DNA from: an uncultured Collinsella sp.
GTDB taxonomy: Bacteria; Actinomycetota; Coriobacteriia; Coriobacteriales; Coriobacteriaceae
Reading direction: 5' to 3'
DNA: 10,551 nt
NCBI GenBank assembly: GCA_902470065.1
Contig: CABRFA010000024.1
Coordinates: 1-10,551, forward strand
The notes below the pieces were generated by a model that had not been told where the DNA came from, did no database searches, and saw only the letters and a list, made by a program, of their open reading frames with translations. The first letter of the stretch is position 1; every line of letters starts with the position of its first letter. Positions 1-5,502 of this stretch are shown one piece after another. Both the position numbers and the translations under genes were made by a program.

Positions 1-1142
1 TTAAATATCAGCTTTTGGATACCGATACCCGCGAGGTTTTCGCCAAGGGCAACTGTGAGCGTATCGGATCGGACATGGGCATCTTTGGCCACTCCGAGAA
101 CGGTGGTGCCAAGCAGACCGAGGAGATTCCTTTTCCCGATCATCGCAGCGCCATTGCGCGCGTGCTCGAGGAGCTCGAGAAGACCGACTTTACGATCGAT
201 GGCATCGGCCACCGAATCGTTCAGGGTGGCTGGCACTTCGATGATTCCGCGGTCGTCGACGATGAGGTCATGGCTAAGATCCTTGAGGTGGCCCCGCTCG
301 CCCCGCTGCACAATTACGGCGAGGCCGCGGCAATCGAATATTGCCGCGAGAAGTATCCGGAGCTGCCCAACGTGGCGGTCTTCGACACCTCGTTCCACAT
401 GACCATGCCCGAGGTCGCCTACACCTACGCGCTGCCCAAGGACGTGTGCGACAAGTACCACGTGCGCAAGTACGGCGCACACGGTACGAGCCACCGCTAC
501 GAGTGGATGATGGCCAAGGAGATCCTGGGCTCGCGCTGCCACCGCCTGCTTTCGTGCCATCTGGGCAACGGTGCTTCGCTTGCCGCCATTGAGGACGGCG
601 TGTGCCGCGACACCACGATGGGCCTCACGCCGCTTGATGGTCTGATGATGGGTACTCGCTGCGGTTCCATTGACCCGGCTACCGTGTGCTACCTGCAGCG
701 CGAGGGCGGCTACAGCTACCAGGAAGTCGACGACATGATGAACAAGCAGTCTGGTCTGCTTGCCATCTCGGGTATCTCCAACGACGCCCGCGACATCCGT
801 ACGCGCGCCTCCGAGGGTGACGAGCGCTGCCTGCTCGCCTTCGATATGTTCGCCTACAAGGCCATGCAGCAGGCCGGCTCCATGATCGCTTCCATGGCGG
901 GCGTGGACACCATCACCTTTACCGCCGGCATTGGCGAGAACGACTGGTCGATTCGCAAGGCCTTCTGTGACTGCTTTGAGTGGCTGGGCGTGCGTATCGA
1001 CAACAACAAGAACCGCGAGGCCGTGGGCAACGGTCCGCAGGTCATCAGCGCCGCCGGCTCTTCCGTCACGGTCATGGTCATTCCCACCGACGAGGAATAC
1101 ATGATCGCCCACGACGTCGAGCGCCTGACCAAGAACAACTAA
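1..1142 (+). CDS. ackA: Acetate kinase (5'-truncated by window edge)
   Basis: Acetate kinase reversibly phosphorylates acetate with ATP and, with Pta, forms the acetyl-CoA to acetate route that yields ATP in fermentation. The protein is cytoplasmic. The reading frame is open from the first base. It already reads KYQLLDT at positions 3-23, matching the conserved N-terminal NAGSSSLKYQL segment, so only about ten residues are missing and the in-frame TTG at 15 is not the start. Visible family motifs, in order, are GHRIVQGG, VFDTSFH, AHGTSHRY, HLGNGAS, TRCGSIDPA, TAGIGEN and TDEEYMIA. These carry the substrate-binding and catalytic Arg, Asp, His and Glu residues known from the archaeal enzyme. 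The usual VHGG is VQGG here, a small deviation. About 379 residues are visible, consistent with a normal length near 400. Transcription probably ends at the hairpin directly downstream. Unlike the common pta-ackA operon, pta faces this gene. Confidence 0.97.
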   Translation, partial: KYQLLDTDTREVFAKGNCERIGSDMGIFGHSENGGAKQTEEIPFPDHRSAIARVLEELEKTDFTIDGIGHRIVQGGWHFDDSAVVDDEVMAKILEVAPLAPLHNYGEAAAIEYCREKYPELPNVAVFDTSFHMTMPEVAYTYALPKDVCDKYHVRKYGAHGTSHRYEWMMAKEILGSRCHRLLSCHLGNGASLAAIEDGVCRDTTMGLTPLDGLMMGTRCGSIDPATVCYLQREGGYSYQEVDDMMNKQSGLLAISGISNDARDIRTRASEGDERCLLAFDMFAYKAMQQAGSMIASMAGVDTITFTAGIGENDWSIRKAFCDCFEWLGVRIDNNKNREAVGNGPQVISAAGSSVTVMVIPTDEEYMIAHDVERLTKNN

Positions 1143-1161
1143 CGCATTCGTCTGTAATTGA

Positions 1162-1201
1162 CAGAAAGGCCTCCAGAGCAACAGCTCCGGAGGCCTTTCT
1201 G
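1162..1201 (+). terminator. Hairpin terminator after ackA
   Basis: A perfect 13-bp stem (1162-1174 with 1189-1201) starts 20 bp after the ackA stop. It is extended by an inner 4-bp stem GAGC/GCTC (1176-1179 with 1184-1187) closing an AACA loop. The descending arm ends CCTTTCTG, with only a short T-run. It has the position and shape of an intrinsic terminator, and the symmetry would let it work from either side. No strong U-tract follows. Confidence 0.7.
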
Positions 1202-1215
1202 CTAGCAGGTGGGCG

Positions 1216-1391
1216 GCGGAAACTCCATCCCATTTCGAGCACAAATTCTGGGACACGCTTTCCGGTTGAGGCGCGTTGCGGAAAGTGCGACCCACAATAA
1301 AGCAAAATTCCGTCCCGCAGTTTCCCATACAGCCCCCAAGCGGAAGCTACATCCCGCAATCCGCCTTCAAACCGGGACACGCTTTCCGGTG
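1216..1391. repeat. Three-unit dyad repeat, period 62 bp
   Basis: Three units begin exactly 62 bp apart at 1216, 1278 and 1340, each starting GCGGAA. Units 1 and 3 share a 17-bp exact match, GGGACACGCTTTCCGGT, at 1250-1266 and 1374-1390, and near-identical starts (ACATCCC or CCATCCC). Each unit is internally palindromic, with CGGAAA-N5/6-(T)CCC facing GGGA-N5-TTTCCG across about 18 bp. The middle unit is more diverged and reads CGGAAAGTGCGACCC, then a TTTCCC end near 1326. No gene is visible here. The function is unknown: it could be a degenerate intergenic palindrome family or clustered protein-binding sites. Confidence 0.65.
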
Positions 1392-1549
1392 GCCAGACAT
1401 CGAACCGCAGCCAACATCTCGGTCCCAAAGTGATCACCGCTGGCATCGCCTGCGCTTCCAACAACGACACCCGACCATTCAGATTCTCAGCCCCAACTCG
1501 TAGCCAAGGCGCCGTCCACTCCAGATTCTCTGATTGCCACGTGGCGGCA
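1392..1549. other. Non-coding spacer, no clear feature
   Basis: This stretch lies between the 62-bp repeat and hairpin E1. No start codon with a ribosome binding site and no recognisable protein is seen on either strand. The only regularity noted is a 9-bp direct repeat, CAGATTCTC, at 1480-1488 and 1522-1530, which could be chance. Confidence 0.5.
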
Positions 1550-1676
1550 GGGACCCTACAGGGTAAAGCTCTGAAAACTTTCCGCAGGACGGAGGAAGCC
1601 CCCGCCGCACGTAGTGCGCAGCGGGGGCTTCCGACATGTCCGAGGACGTTTTCAGAGCTTTACCCTGTAGGGTCCC
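1550..1676 (-). repeat. Long hairpin element E1, 3' of pta
   Basis: A perfect 29-bp inverted repeat (1550-1578 with 1648-1676) encloses two 15-nt unpaired strands, then a 12-bp perfect inner stem GGAAGCCCCCGC/GCGGGGGCTTCC (1594-1605 with 1621-1632), then an apical 5-bp stem CGCAC/GTGCG (1606-1610 with 1614-1618). On the pta strand the element begins 15 nt after the stop codon. On that strand the internal loop reads GTCCTC on the 5' side and TGCGGAA on the 3' side, as in E2 and E3. It may act as pta's terminator, or as a mobile or processed RNA hairpin. A 29-bp perfect arm is far longer than an ordinary terminator stem, and no U-tract follows it. Confidence 0.8.
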
Positions 1677-1691
1677 GAGGGGATATGTCTG

Positions 1692-2672
1692 CTACTCAGC
1701 CATCTGAGCCTGGACGGCGGTGATGGCCACGACACCCACGATGTCGTCGGCAGAGCAGCCGCGCGACAGGTCGTTGACCGGCTTGGCGATGCCCTGCAGG
1801 ATGGGGCCGTAGGCGTCAGCGCCGGCGAAGCGCTGGACCAGCTTGTAGCCGATGTTGCCGGCCTCGAGGTCGGGGAACACGAGCACGTTGGCCTTACCGG
1901 CGACGGAGGAGCCGGGAGCCTTGAGCTGGGCGACGGTGGGGACGATAGCGGCATCGAGCTGCAGGTCGCCGTCGATGGCGAGCTCGGGAGCCTTCTCCTT
2001 GCAGAACTTCACAGCCTCCTGGACCTTCTTGGCGACCTCGCCACCGGCGGAGCCCATGGTGGAGTAGGAGAGCATGGCCACGTGCGGCTCAACGTTGCCC
2101 ATGAAGGTGGACCAAGAGTGAGCGGAGGCGATGGCGATCTCGGAGAGCTCGTCAGAAGACGGATTAATGTTGAGGCCGCAGTCGGCGAAGATCAGCGTGC
2201 CGTCGGTACCGAACTGCGGGGTGTCGGTGCACATCACGAAGAAGGCCGAGACCAGCTTGGTGCCCGGGGCGGTCTTGAGGATCTGCAGCGCGGGGCGCAG
2301 GGTGTCGGCGGTGGAGTGGCAGGCGCCGGAGACCAGGCCGTCGGCGTCGCCCATCTTGACCATCATGGTGCCAAAGTAGGTGGCGTCCATCACCTGGGCG
2401 CGAGCCTGCTCGATGGTAACGCCCTTCTTGGCGCGGAGCTCGGCAAATTTCTGCGCGTACTCCTCGTGCTTCTCGGCGTTGCGCGGGTCGATGACGGTAG
2501 CGCCGGGAACGTCGATCTCGTCGGGGTTGCCCAGGATGACGAGCTTTGCCAGGCCCTCCTCGATGATTTTGTTTGCCGCGACGATGGTACGCGGATCCTC
2601 GCCCTCGGGCAGGACGATCGTCTTAAGGTCGGCCTTGGCGGCAGACTTCATACGGTTAAGGAAATCGCTCAT
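1692..2672 (-). CDS. pta: Phosphate acetyltransferase
   Basis: Pta transfers the acetyl group of acetyl-CoA to phosphate, giving the acetyl-phosphate used by acetate kinase. It is a cytoplasmic enzyme of the short, single-domain form: 326 residues, the usual size of the catalytic domain, with no N-terminal regulatory DRTGG-type extension. Recognisable segments are IVLPEGEDPR near the N-terminus, SGACHSTADTLRPALQ near the middle, PSSDELSEIAIASA, MLSYSTMGSAGG, and near the C-terminus FPDLEAGNIGYKLVQR with PVNDLSRG. Ser303 and Arg304 match the active-site Ser-Arg pair of the family. The ATG at 2672 is preceded by AAGGAG (2682-2677) four bases upstream, which fixes the start. The gene is transcribed alone, facing ackA, with hairpin E1 15 nt after its stop and a short leader hairpin upstream. 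Confidence 0.97.
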   Translation of the reverse strand: MSDFLNRMKSAAKADLKTIVLPEGEDPRTIVAANKIIEEGLAKLVILGNPDEIDVPGATVIDPRNAEKHEEYAQKFAELRAKKGVTIEQARAQVMDATYFGTMMVKMGDADGLVSGACHSTADTLRPALQILKTAPGTKLVSAFFVMCTDTPQFGTDGTLIFADCGLNINPSSDELSEIAIASAHSWSTFMGNVEPHVAMLSYSTMGSAGGEVAKKVQEAVKFCKEKAPELAIDGDLQLDAAIVPTVAQLKAPGSSVAGKANVLVFPDLEAGNIGYKLVQRFAGADAYGPILQGIAKPVNDLSRGCSADDIVGVVAITAVQAQMAE

Positions 2673-2725
2673 GTTACTCCTTACAAGCGTTTCACTAAGC
2701 TCCAGGCGCCCGGCTGTTCACGAAT

Positions 2726-2746
2726 AAACCCGCTGCTAGCGGGTTT
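2726..2746 (-). promoter_or_regulatory. Leader hairpin upstream of pta
   Basis: AAACCCGCT (2726-2734) pairs perfectly with AGCGGGTTT (2738-2746) across a 3-nt loop. On the pta strand the hairpin ends in GGGTTTATTC, about 54 nt before the pta start codon. It resembles a small intrinsic terminator or attenuator. If the TATAAT at 2805-2800 is pta's -10 element, the hairpin lies in its 5' untranslated region. No leader peptide or riboswitch was recognised. Confidence 0.45.
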
Positions 2747-2799
2747 ACCTTTCAATAATGTACGCCGCGGTGCTTGAGCTTTCCTTGTGTGGCAAGCTC

Positions 2800-2825
2800 A
2801 TTATAGGACGCATTAGCGCTATAAT
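2800..2825. promoter_or_regulatory. Divergent -10 pair between pta and glf
   Basis: Two exact TATAAT hexamers point away from each other: one on the minus strand (2805-2800, facing pta) and one on the plus strand (2820-2825, facing glf). They are 14 bp apart, so RNA polymerase binding at one would overlap the other. Neither has a convincing -35 hexamer at 16-18 bp, so the assignment rests on the -10 boxes, the AT-rich setting and the divergent gene layout. Confidence 0.4.
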
Positions 2826-2841
2826 CGCTCTGATAAATATG

Positions 2842-2860
2842 TCTCGAAGAATGTTCGAGA
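2842..2860. promoter_or_regulatory. Perfect palindrome in the glf leader
   Basis: TCTCGAA and TTCGAGA form a perfect 7-bp inverted repeat around the 5-nt centre GAATG. It lies 17 bp downstream of the plus-strand TATAAT and 43 bp before the glf start, a place where a repressor could bind or a small RNA hairpin could form. The identity of any binding protein is unknown. Confidence 0.35.
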
Positions 2861-2903
2861 AAAGCCCAGCTAACGAGCACGTGGCTTTTGACAAGGAGTA
2901 TCG

Positions 2904-4106
2904 ATGCAGATTACCTCAGGCCTGCCTGAAGGCTTTAATGCCGGTGCGTACGACATGATTGTTGTCGGCGCCGGTTATGCCGGTGCCGTTTGCGCCCGCC
3001 GTCTTGCCGAAACTATCGGCTATCGTGTTGCCGTTTTGGAGCGCCGTAGCCACATTGCGGGCAATGCCTTCGACTGCACTGACGAGGCGGGAATCCTGGT
3101 CCACGAGTATGGTCCGCACATCTACCATACCTTTAACGAGCGCGTCCACAATTTCCTGTCGCGCTTTACCAAGTGGACGGACTACCAGCACAAGGTGCTC
3201 GCCAACATCAACGGTACCCTTATGCCCGTGCCCTTTAACCATGCGAGCCTCAAGCTCGCCTTTGGCGATGAGCGCGGCGAGGAACTGTACCAAAAGCTCG
3301 TGGAGACCTTTGGCAAGGACGTCAAGGTGCCCATTATGGAGCTGCGCAAGAAGAACGACCCGGATCTTGCCGAGGTCGCCGATTACGTCTACGAGAACGT
3401 TTTTTTGCATTACACCATGAAGCAGTGGGGCCAGACGCCCGACCAGATCGACCCCTCGATCACCGGCCGCGTTCCCGTCTTTGTGGGCGATGACGATCGC
3501 TACTTCCCGCAGGCTCCTTTCCAGGGCATGCCGCAGGACGGCTATACCGCGTTGTTCGAGCATATGCTCGATCACGACCTGATCGACGTATTCTGTGACG
3601 TAGACGCCCGTGACCTCTTTGAGATCGACGAGACTACCGTCAAGATCGACGGTAAGGTCTATGGTGGCGAGATCGTCTACACCGGTCCACTCGACGAGCT
3701 GTTCAACCTCGACCTGGGCGCGCTGCCGTACCGCACGCTCGATATGAAGTTCAAGACGCTCGATATGGATCAGTTCCAGCCTGTGGGCACCGTCAACTAC
3801 ACCACGAGCGAGGACTACACGCGCATCACCGAGTTCAAGAACATGACCGGTCAGGTTTTGCCCGGCAAGACCACCATCATGAAGGAGTACTCCAAGGCCT
3901 ACACGCCCGGCTCGGGCGAGACGCCGTACTACGCTATCCTGGAGCCCGAGAACCGTGAGCTCTATGAGCGCTATCTTGAGCGCGTCCAGAACCTGACGAA
4001 CTTCCACCCGGTGGGTCGTCTGGCCGAGTATCGTTACTACGATATGGACGCCGTGACCAATTCCGCCCTCGATCTTTCGGATGAGATTATCGCCTGCCAT
4101 GCATAA
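2904..4106 (+). CDS. glf: UDP-galactopyranose mutase
   Basis: Glf is a flavoenzyme that interconverts UDP-galactopyranose and UDP-galactofuranose, the donor for galactofuranose in bacterial surface glycans. The 400-residue protein has the family's normal length. The FAD-binding Rossmann motif GAGYAG is at residues 22-27, followed by an acidic strand end (VLERR) and then GPHIYHT (70-76), FNHASL (111-116), YTMKQWG (170-176), GRVPV (188-192) and DDRYF (197-201). The C-terminal GRLAEYRYYDMD segment is also typical. The ATG at 2904 has AAGGAG five bases upstream (2893-2898). An internal ATG at 2955 would start nearer the Rossmann strand but lacks a binding site. The last 8 bp overlap the following glycosyltransferase, so the two are probably translated together. 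No wider capsule cluster is visible around the pair. Confidence 0.96.
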   Translation: MQITSGLPEGFNAGAYDMIVVGAGYAGAVCARRLAETIGYRVAVLERRSHIAGNAFDCTDEAGILVHEYGPHIYHTFNERVHNFLSRFTKWTDYQHKVLANINGTLMPVPFNHASLKLAFGDERGEELYQKLVETFGKDVKVPIMELRKKNDPDLAEVADYVYENVFLHYTMKQWGQTPDQIDPSITGRVPVFVGDDDRYFPQAPFQGMPQDGYTALFEHMLDHDLIDVFCDVDARDLFEIDETTVKIDGKVYGGEIVYTGPLDELFNLDLGALPYRTLDMKFKTLDMDQFQPVGTVNYTTSEDYTRITEFKNMTGQVLPGKTTIMKEYSKAYTPGSGETPYYAILEPENRELYERYLERVQNLTNFHPVGRLAEYRYYDMDAVTNSALDLSDEIIACHA

Positions 4107-5130
4107 AGTCATAACATTCGGTATTCCCTCGTATAACGCCGCCAAGGACATGGACCATTGCATCACCTCCATCTTGGAGGGGAGCAATTACGCCACCGAT
4201 ATCGAGATTATCGTGGTGGACGACGGCTCCAAGGACGAGACGGCCGCGAAGGCCGACGAGTGGGAGGCCCGTTATCCTGGAATCATCCGTGCGGTGCACC
4301 AGGAGAATGGCGGCCACGGTATCGCCGTCCTCTCGGGCCTGCGCGAGGCGCAGGGCACCTACTACAAGGTTGTCGACTCGGACGACTGGCTCGATGGTGC
4401 GGCGCTTTCGACCATGCTGTCGATTCTGCGTGGTTTTGAGGAGCGCGACCAGCGCGTCGACCTGTTTATCTCGAACTACGTGTACGAGAAGGTTTACGAG
4501 GGCACGCATACCGCTATTGGCTACAAGTTTGCCCTGCCGCGCAAAAAGATTTTCTCTTGGGACCAGATCGGACACTTCCGTCCCGATCAGAACCTGCTCA
4601 TGCACAGCCTGTGCTATCGCACCGATGTGCTGCGCGAGTCCAATCTGCCTATGCCGGCACACACGTTCTACGTGGATAATATCTACGCATACGTGCCGCT
4701 ACCGCGCTGCAAGACCATGTACTACGCCGACATCGACCTCTATCGCTACTTTATCGGTCGCGAGGGCCAGAGCGTCAATGAGGCCACGATGGTCAAGCGC
4801 CTGGGTCAGCAGTTCCGTGTGACGCGCATCATGATGGAGTCGTACCACCTGTACAGCGATGTTGAGTCGTCGCGTCTGCGCTCGTACATGATGGGCTATT
4901 TCACCATGATGATGGCGATCTGCTCGGTGCTCACCAAGCTTTCCGAGGAAGATTGCGCCGACGAGCGCCTAAAGACGCTGTGGAATGATTTGAAGGCCTA
5001 CGACGAGCGCATGTATCGTCGTGCCCGCTACGGCGTGGTCGGGTTCTTCACCAATCTGCGCGGACGGGCCGGAGACAAAACCACACTCGGCCTATACCGT
5101 CTTGCCTCAAAGATCTTCAAATTCAACTAG
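4099..5130 (+). CDS. Family 2 glycosyltransferase (GT-A fold)
   Basis: This is a predicted inverting glycosyltransferase that moves a sugar from a nucleotide donor to a glycan or lipid acceptor at the inner face of the membrane. It begins with the GT2 signature ITFGIPSYN (residues 5-13), followed by IIVVDDGSKDET (37-48) and DSDDWLDG (93-100), which hold the nucleotide- and metal-binding Asp residues. No transmembrane segment is obvious in its 343 residues. I chose the ATG at 4099 because it starts the conserved strand (MHKVITFGIP) and overlaps the glf stop by 8 bp; an in-frame ATG at 4081 is possible. Neither start has a clear ribosome binding site, consistent with coupling to glf. The partnership suggests a galactofuranosyltransferase, but that is inference from context and the acceptor cannot be read. 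The gene ends ASKIFKFN, and an inverted copy of this end lies downstream. Confidence 0.88.
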   Translation: MHKVITFGIPSYNAAKDMDHCITSILEGSNYATDIEIIVVDDGSKDETAAKADEWEARYPGIIRAVHQENGGHGIAVLSGLREAQGTYYKVVDSDDWLDGAALSTMLSILRGFEERDQRVDLFISNYVYEKVYEGTHTAIGYKFALPRKKIFSWDQIGHFRPDQNLLMHSLCYRTDVLRESNLPMPAHTFYVDNIYAYVPLPRCKTMYYADIDLYRYFIGREGQSVNEATMVKRLGQQFRVTRIMMESYHLYSDVESSRLRSYMMGYFTMMMAICSVLTKLSEEDCADERLKTLWNDLKAYDERMYRRARYGVVGFFTNLRGRAGDKTTLGLYRLASKIFKFN

Positions 5131-5161
5131 CTGCCGAGTAATCGCTGCTGATAGGTTGACT

Positions 5162-5273
5162 GGGCCCCTTGGCCTTTAGTTTGCTACTGCGAACAGTCCT
5201 GCTCGCACGGAAAGCACATTAAGTGCTTTCCGGCTCGTGCGGAACTTGTATCAAACTAAAGGCCAAGGGGCCT
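5162..5273 (+). repeat. Long hairpin element E2, 3' of the glycosyltransferase
   Basis: A perfect 21-bp inverted repeat (5163-5183 with 5252-5272, plus one possible G-U pair outside) begins 32 nt after the glycosyltransferase stop. Inside, a 9-bp stem GGAAAGCAC/GTGCTTTCC (5209-5217 with 5223-5231) closes the loop ATTAA. A 5-nt bulge GGCTC (5232-5236) separates it from a second stem CGCAC/GTGCG (5204-5208 with 5237-5241). The 5' internal-loop side carries AGTCCTG (5195-5201) and the 3' side continues GTGCGGAAC (5237-5245). The core matches E3 closely, while the outer arms are unrelated in sequence. It could act as a terminator, but no U-tract follows. Confidence 0.85.
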
Positions 5274-5276
5274 CTG

Positions 5277-5357
5277 CTATAAGAATCGATTGTCAGGCTG
5301 CCTGAATTTGAAGATCTTCGACGCGCGGTACACAGGGGCCTGGGCTGAAAAGAATCT
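5277..5357 (-). pseudogene. Inverted remnant resembling the glycosyltransferase 3' end
   Basis: AAGATCTTCAAATTCA near the end of the glycosyltransferase (5110-5125) recurs exactly in inverse at 5303-5318. Read on the minus strand in the matching frame, the copy gives YR-ASKIFKF, against YRLASKIFKF at the glycosyltransferase C-terminus, and an FF pair lies upstream in both. Similarity continues past the stop (GCTGCCGAGTAATCG against GCAGCCTGACAATCG) up to the perfect arms of E2. It could be the fossil end of a convergent paralogous gene, or an inverted duplication of the local 3' end. It is too short to be a gene and has no start. Confidence 0.35.
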
Positions 5358-5365
5358 GGTTGGTA

Positions 5366-5490
5366 GGTTGCCCGGTGGGGCTTGGTTATGTTTGTCGCGA
5401 GTTCCGCACGAGCCGAAGAGCACTTAATGTGCTCTTCGTGCGAGCCAGGACTGTAGAGCAGCAAACATAACCAAGCCCCACCGGGCAACC
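5366..5490 (-). repeat. Long hairpin element E3, 3' of the P1 peptidase
   Basis: A perfect 29-bp inverted repeat (5366-5394 with 5462-5490) begins 12 nt after the peptidase stop on the minus strand. The inner part, read on that strand, has AGTCCT (5452-5447), the stem CGCAC/GTGCG (5442-5438 with 5409-5405), the stem GAAGAGCAC/GTGCTCTTC (5437-5429 with 5423-5415) closing ATTAA, the bulge GGCTC (5414-5410) and GTGCGGAAC (5409-5401). Except for the arms and a few bases it repeats E2, in the same orientation relative to the upstream gene. Compared with E2, the 9-bp stem carries two pair exchanges (G-C to A-T and A-T to G-C) that keep it paired. Confidence 0.85.
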
Positions 5491-5502
5491 GGTCAGGTTA
5501 GG

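Noticed and set aside
15..17. TTG at 15 as the ackA start
   Set aside because: The frame upstream already encodes the conserved KYQL segment, so the gene simply enters from the left edge.
1216..1401. CRISPR array
   Set aside because: Only three units, imperfect and internally palindromic over most of the unit, with no constant repeat/unique spacer pattern and no cas gene.
1078..1723. Open frames of 97-130 codons in the ackA-pta spacer
   Set aside because: They overlap the ackA end, the palindromic repeat or hairpin E1, lack binding sites and look like shadows.
2842..2860. LexA/SOS box in the glf leader
   Set aside because: The Gram-positive box needs GAAC-N4-GTTC spacing; here the half-sites are GAA-N5-TTC, one base too close, and the gene is not an SOS function.
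2916..4187. Long minus-strand open frame of 423 codons opposite glf
   Set aside because: It is fully antisense to a clear Glf with all family motifs. The translation is a low-information mix of V, L, D and G, as expected from GC-rich codon bias on the other strand, and it shows no known motif.
5219..5488. Minus-strand open frame of 89 codons across E2 and E3
   Set aside because: It runs through both hairpin cores and arms and its translation has no recognisable content; the sequence is better explained as structured non-coding DNA.
5131..5502. Retron or insertion sequence
   Set aside because: No reverse transcriptase or transposase is present in the window, and the arms differ between copies, unlike conserved terminal repeats.
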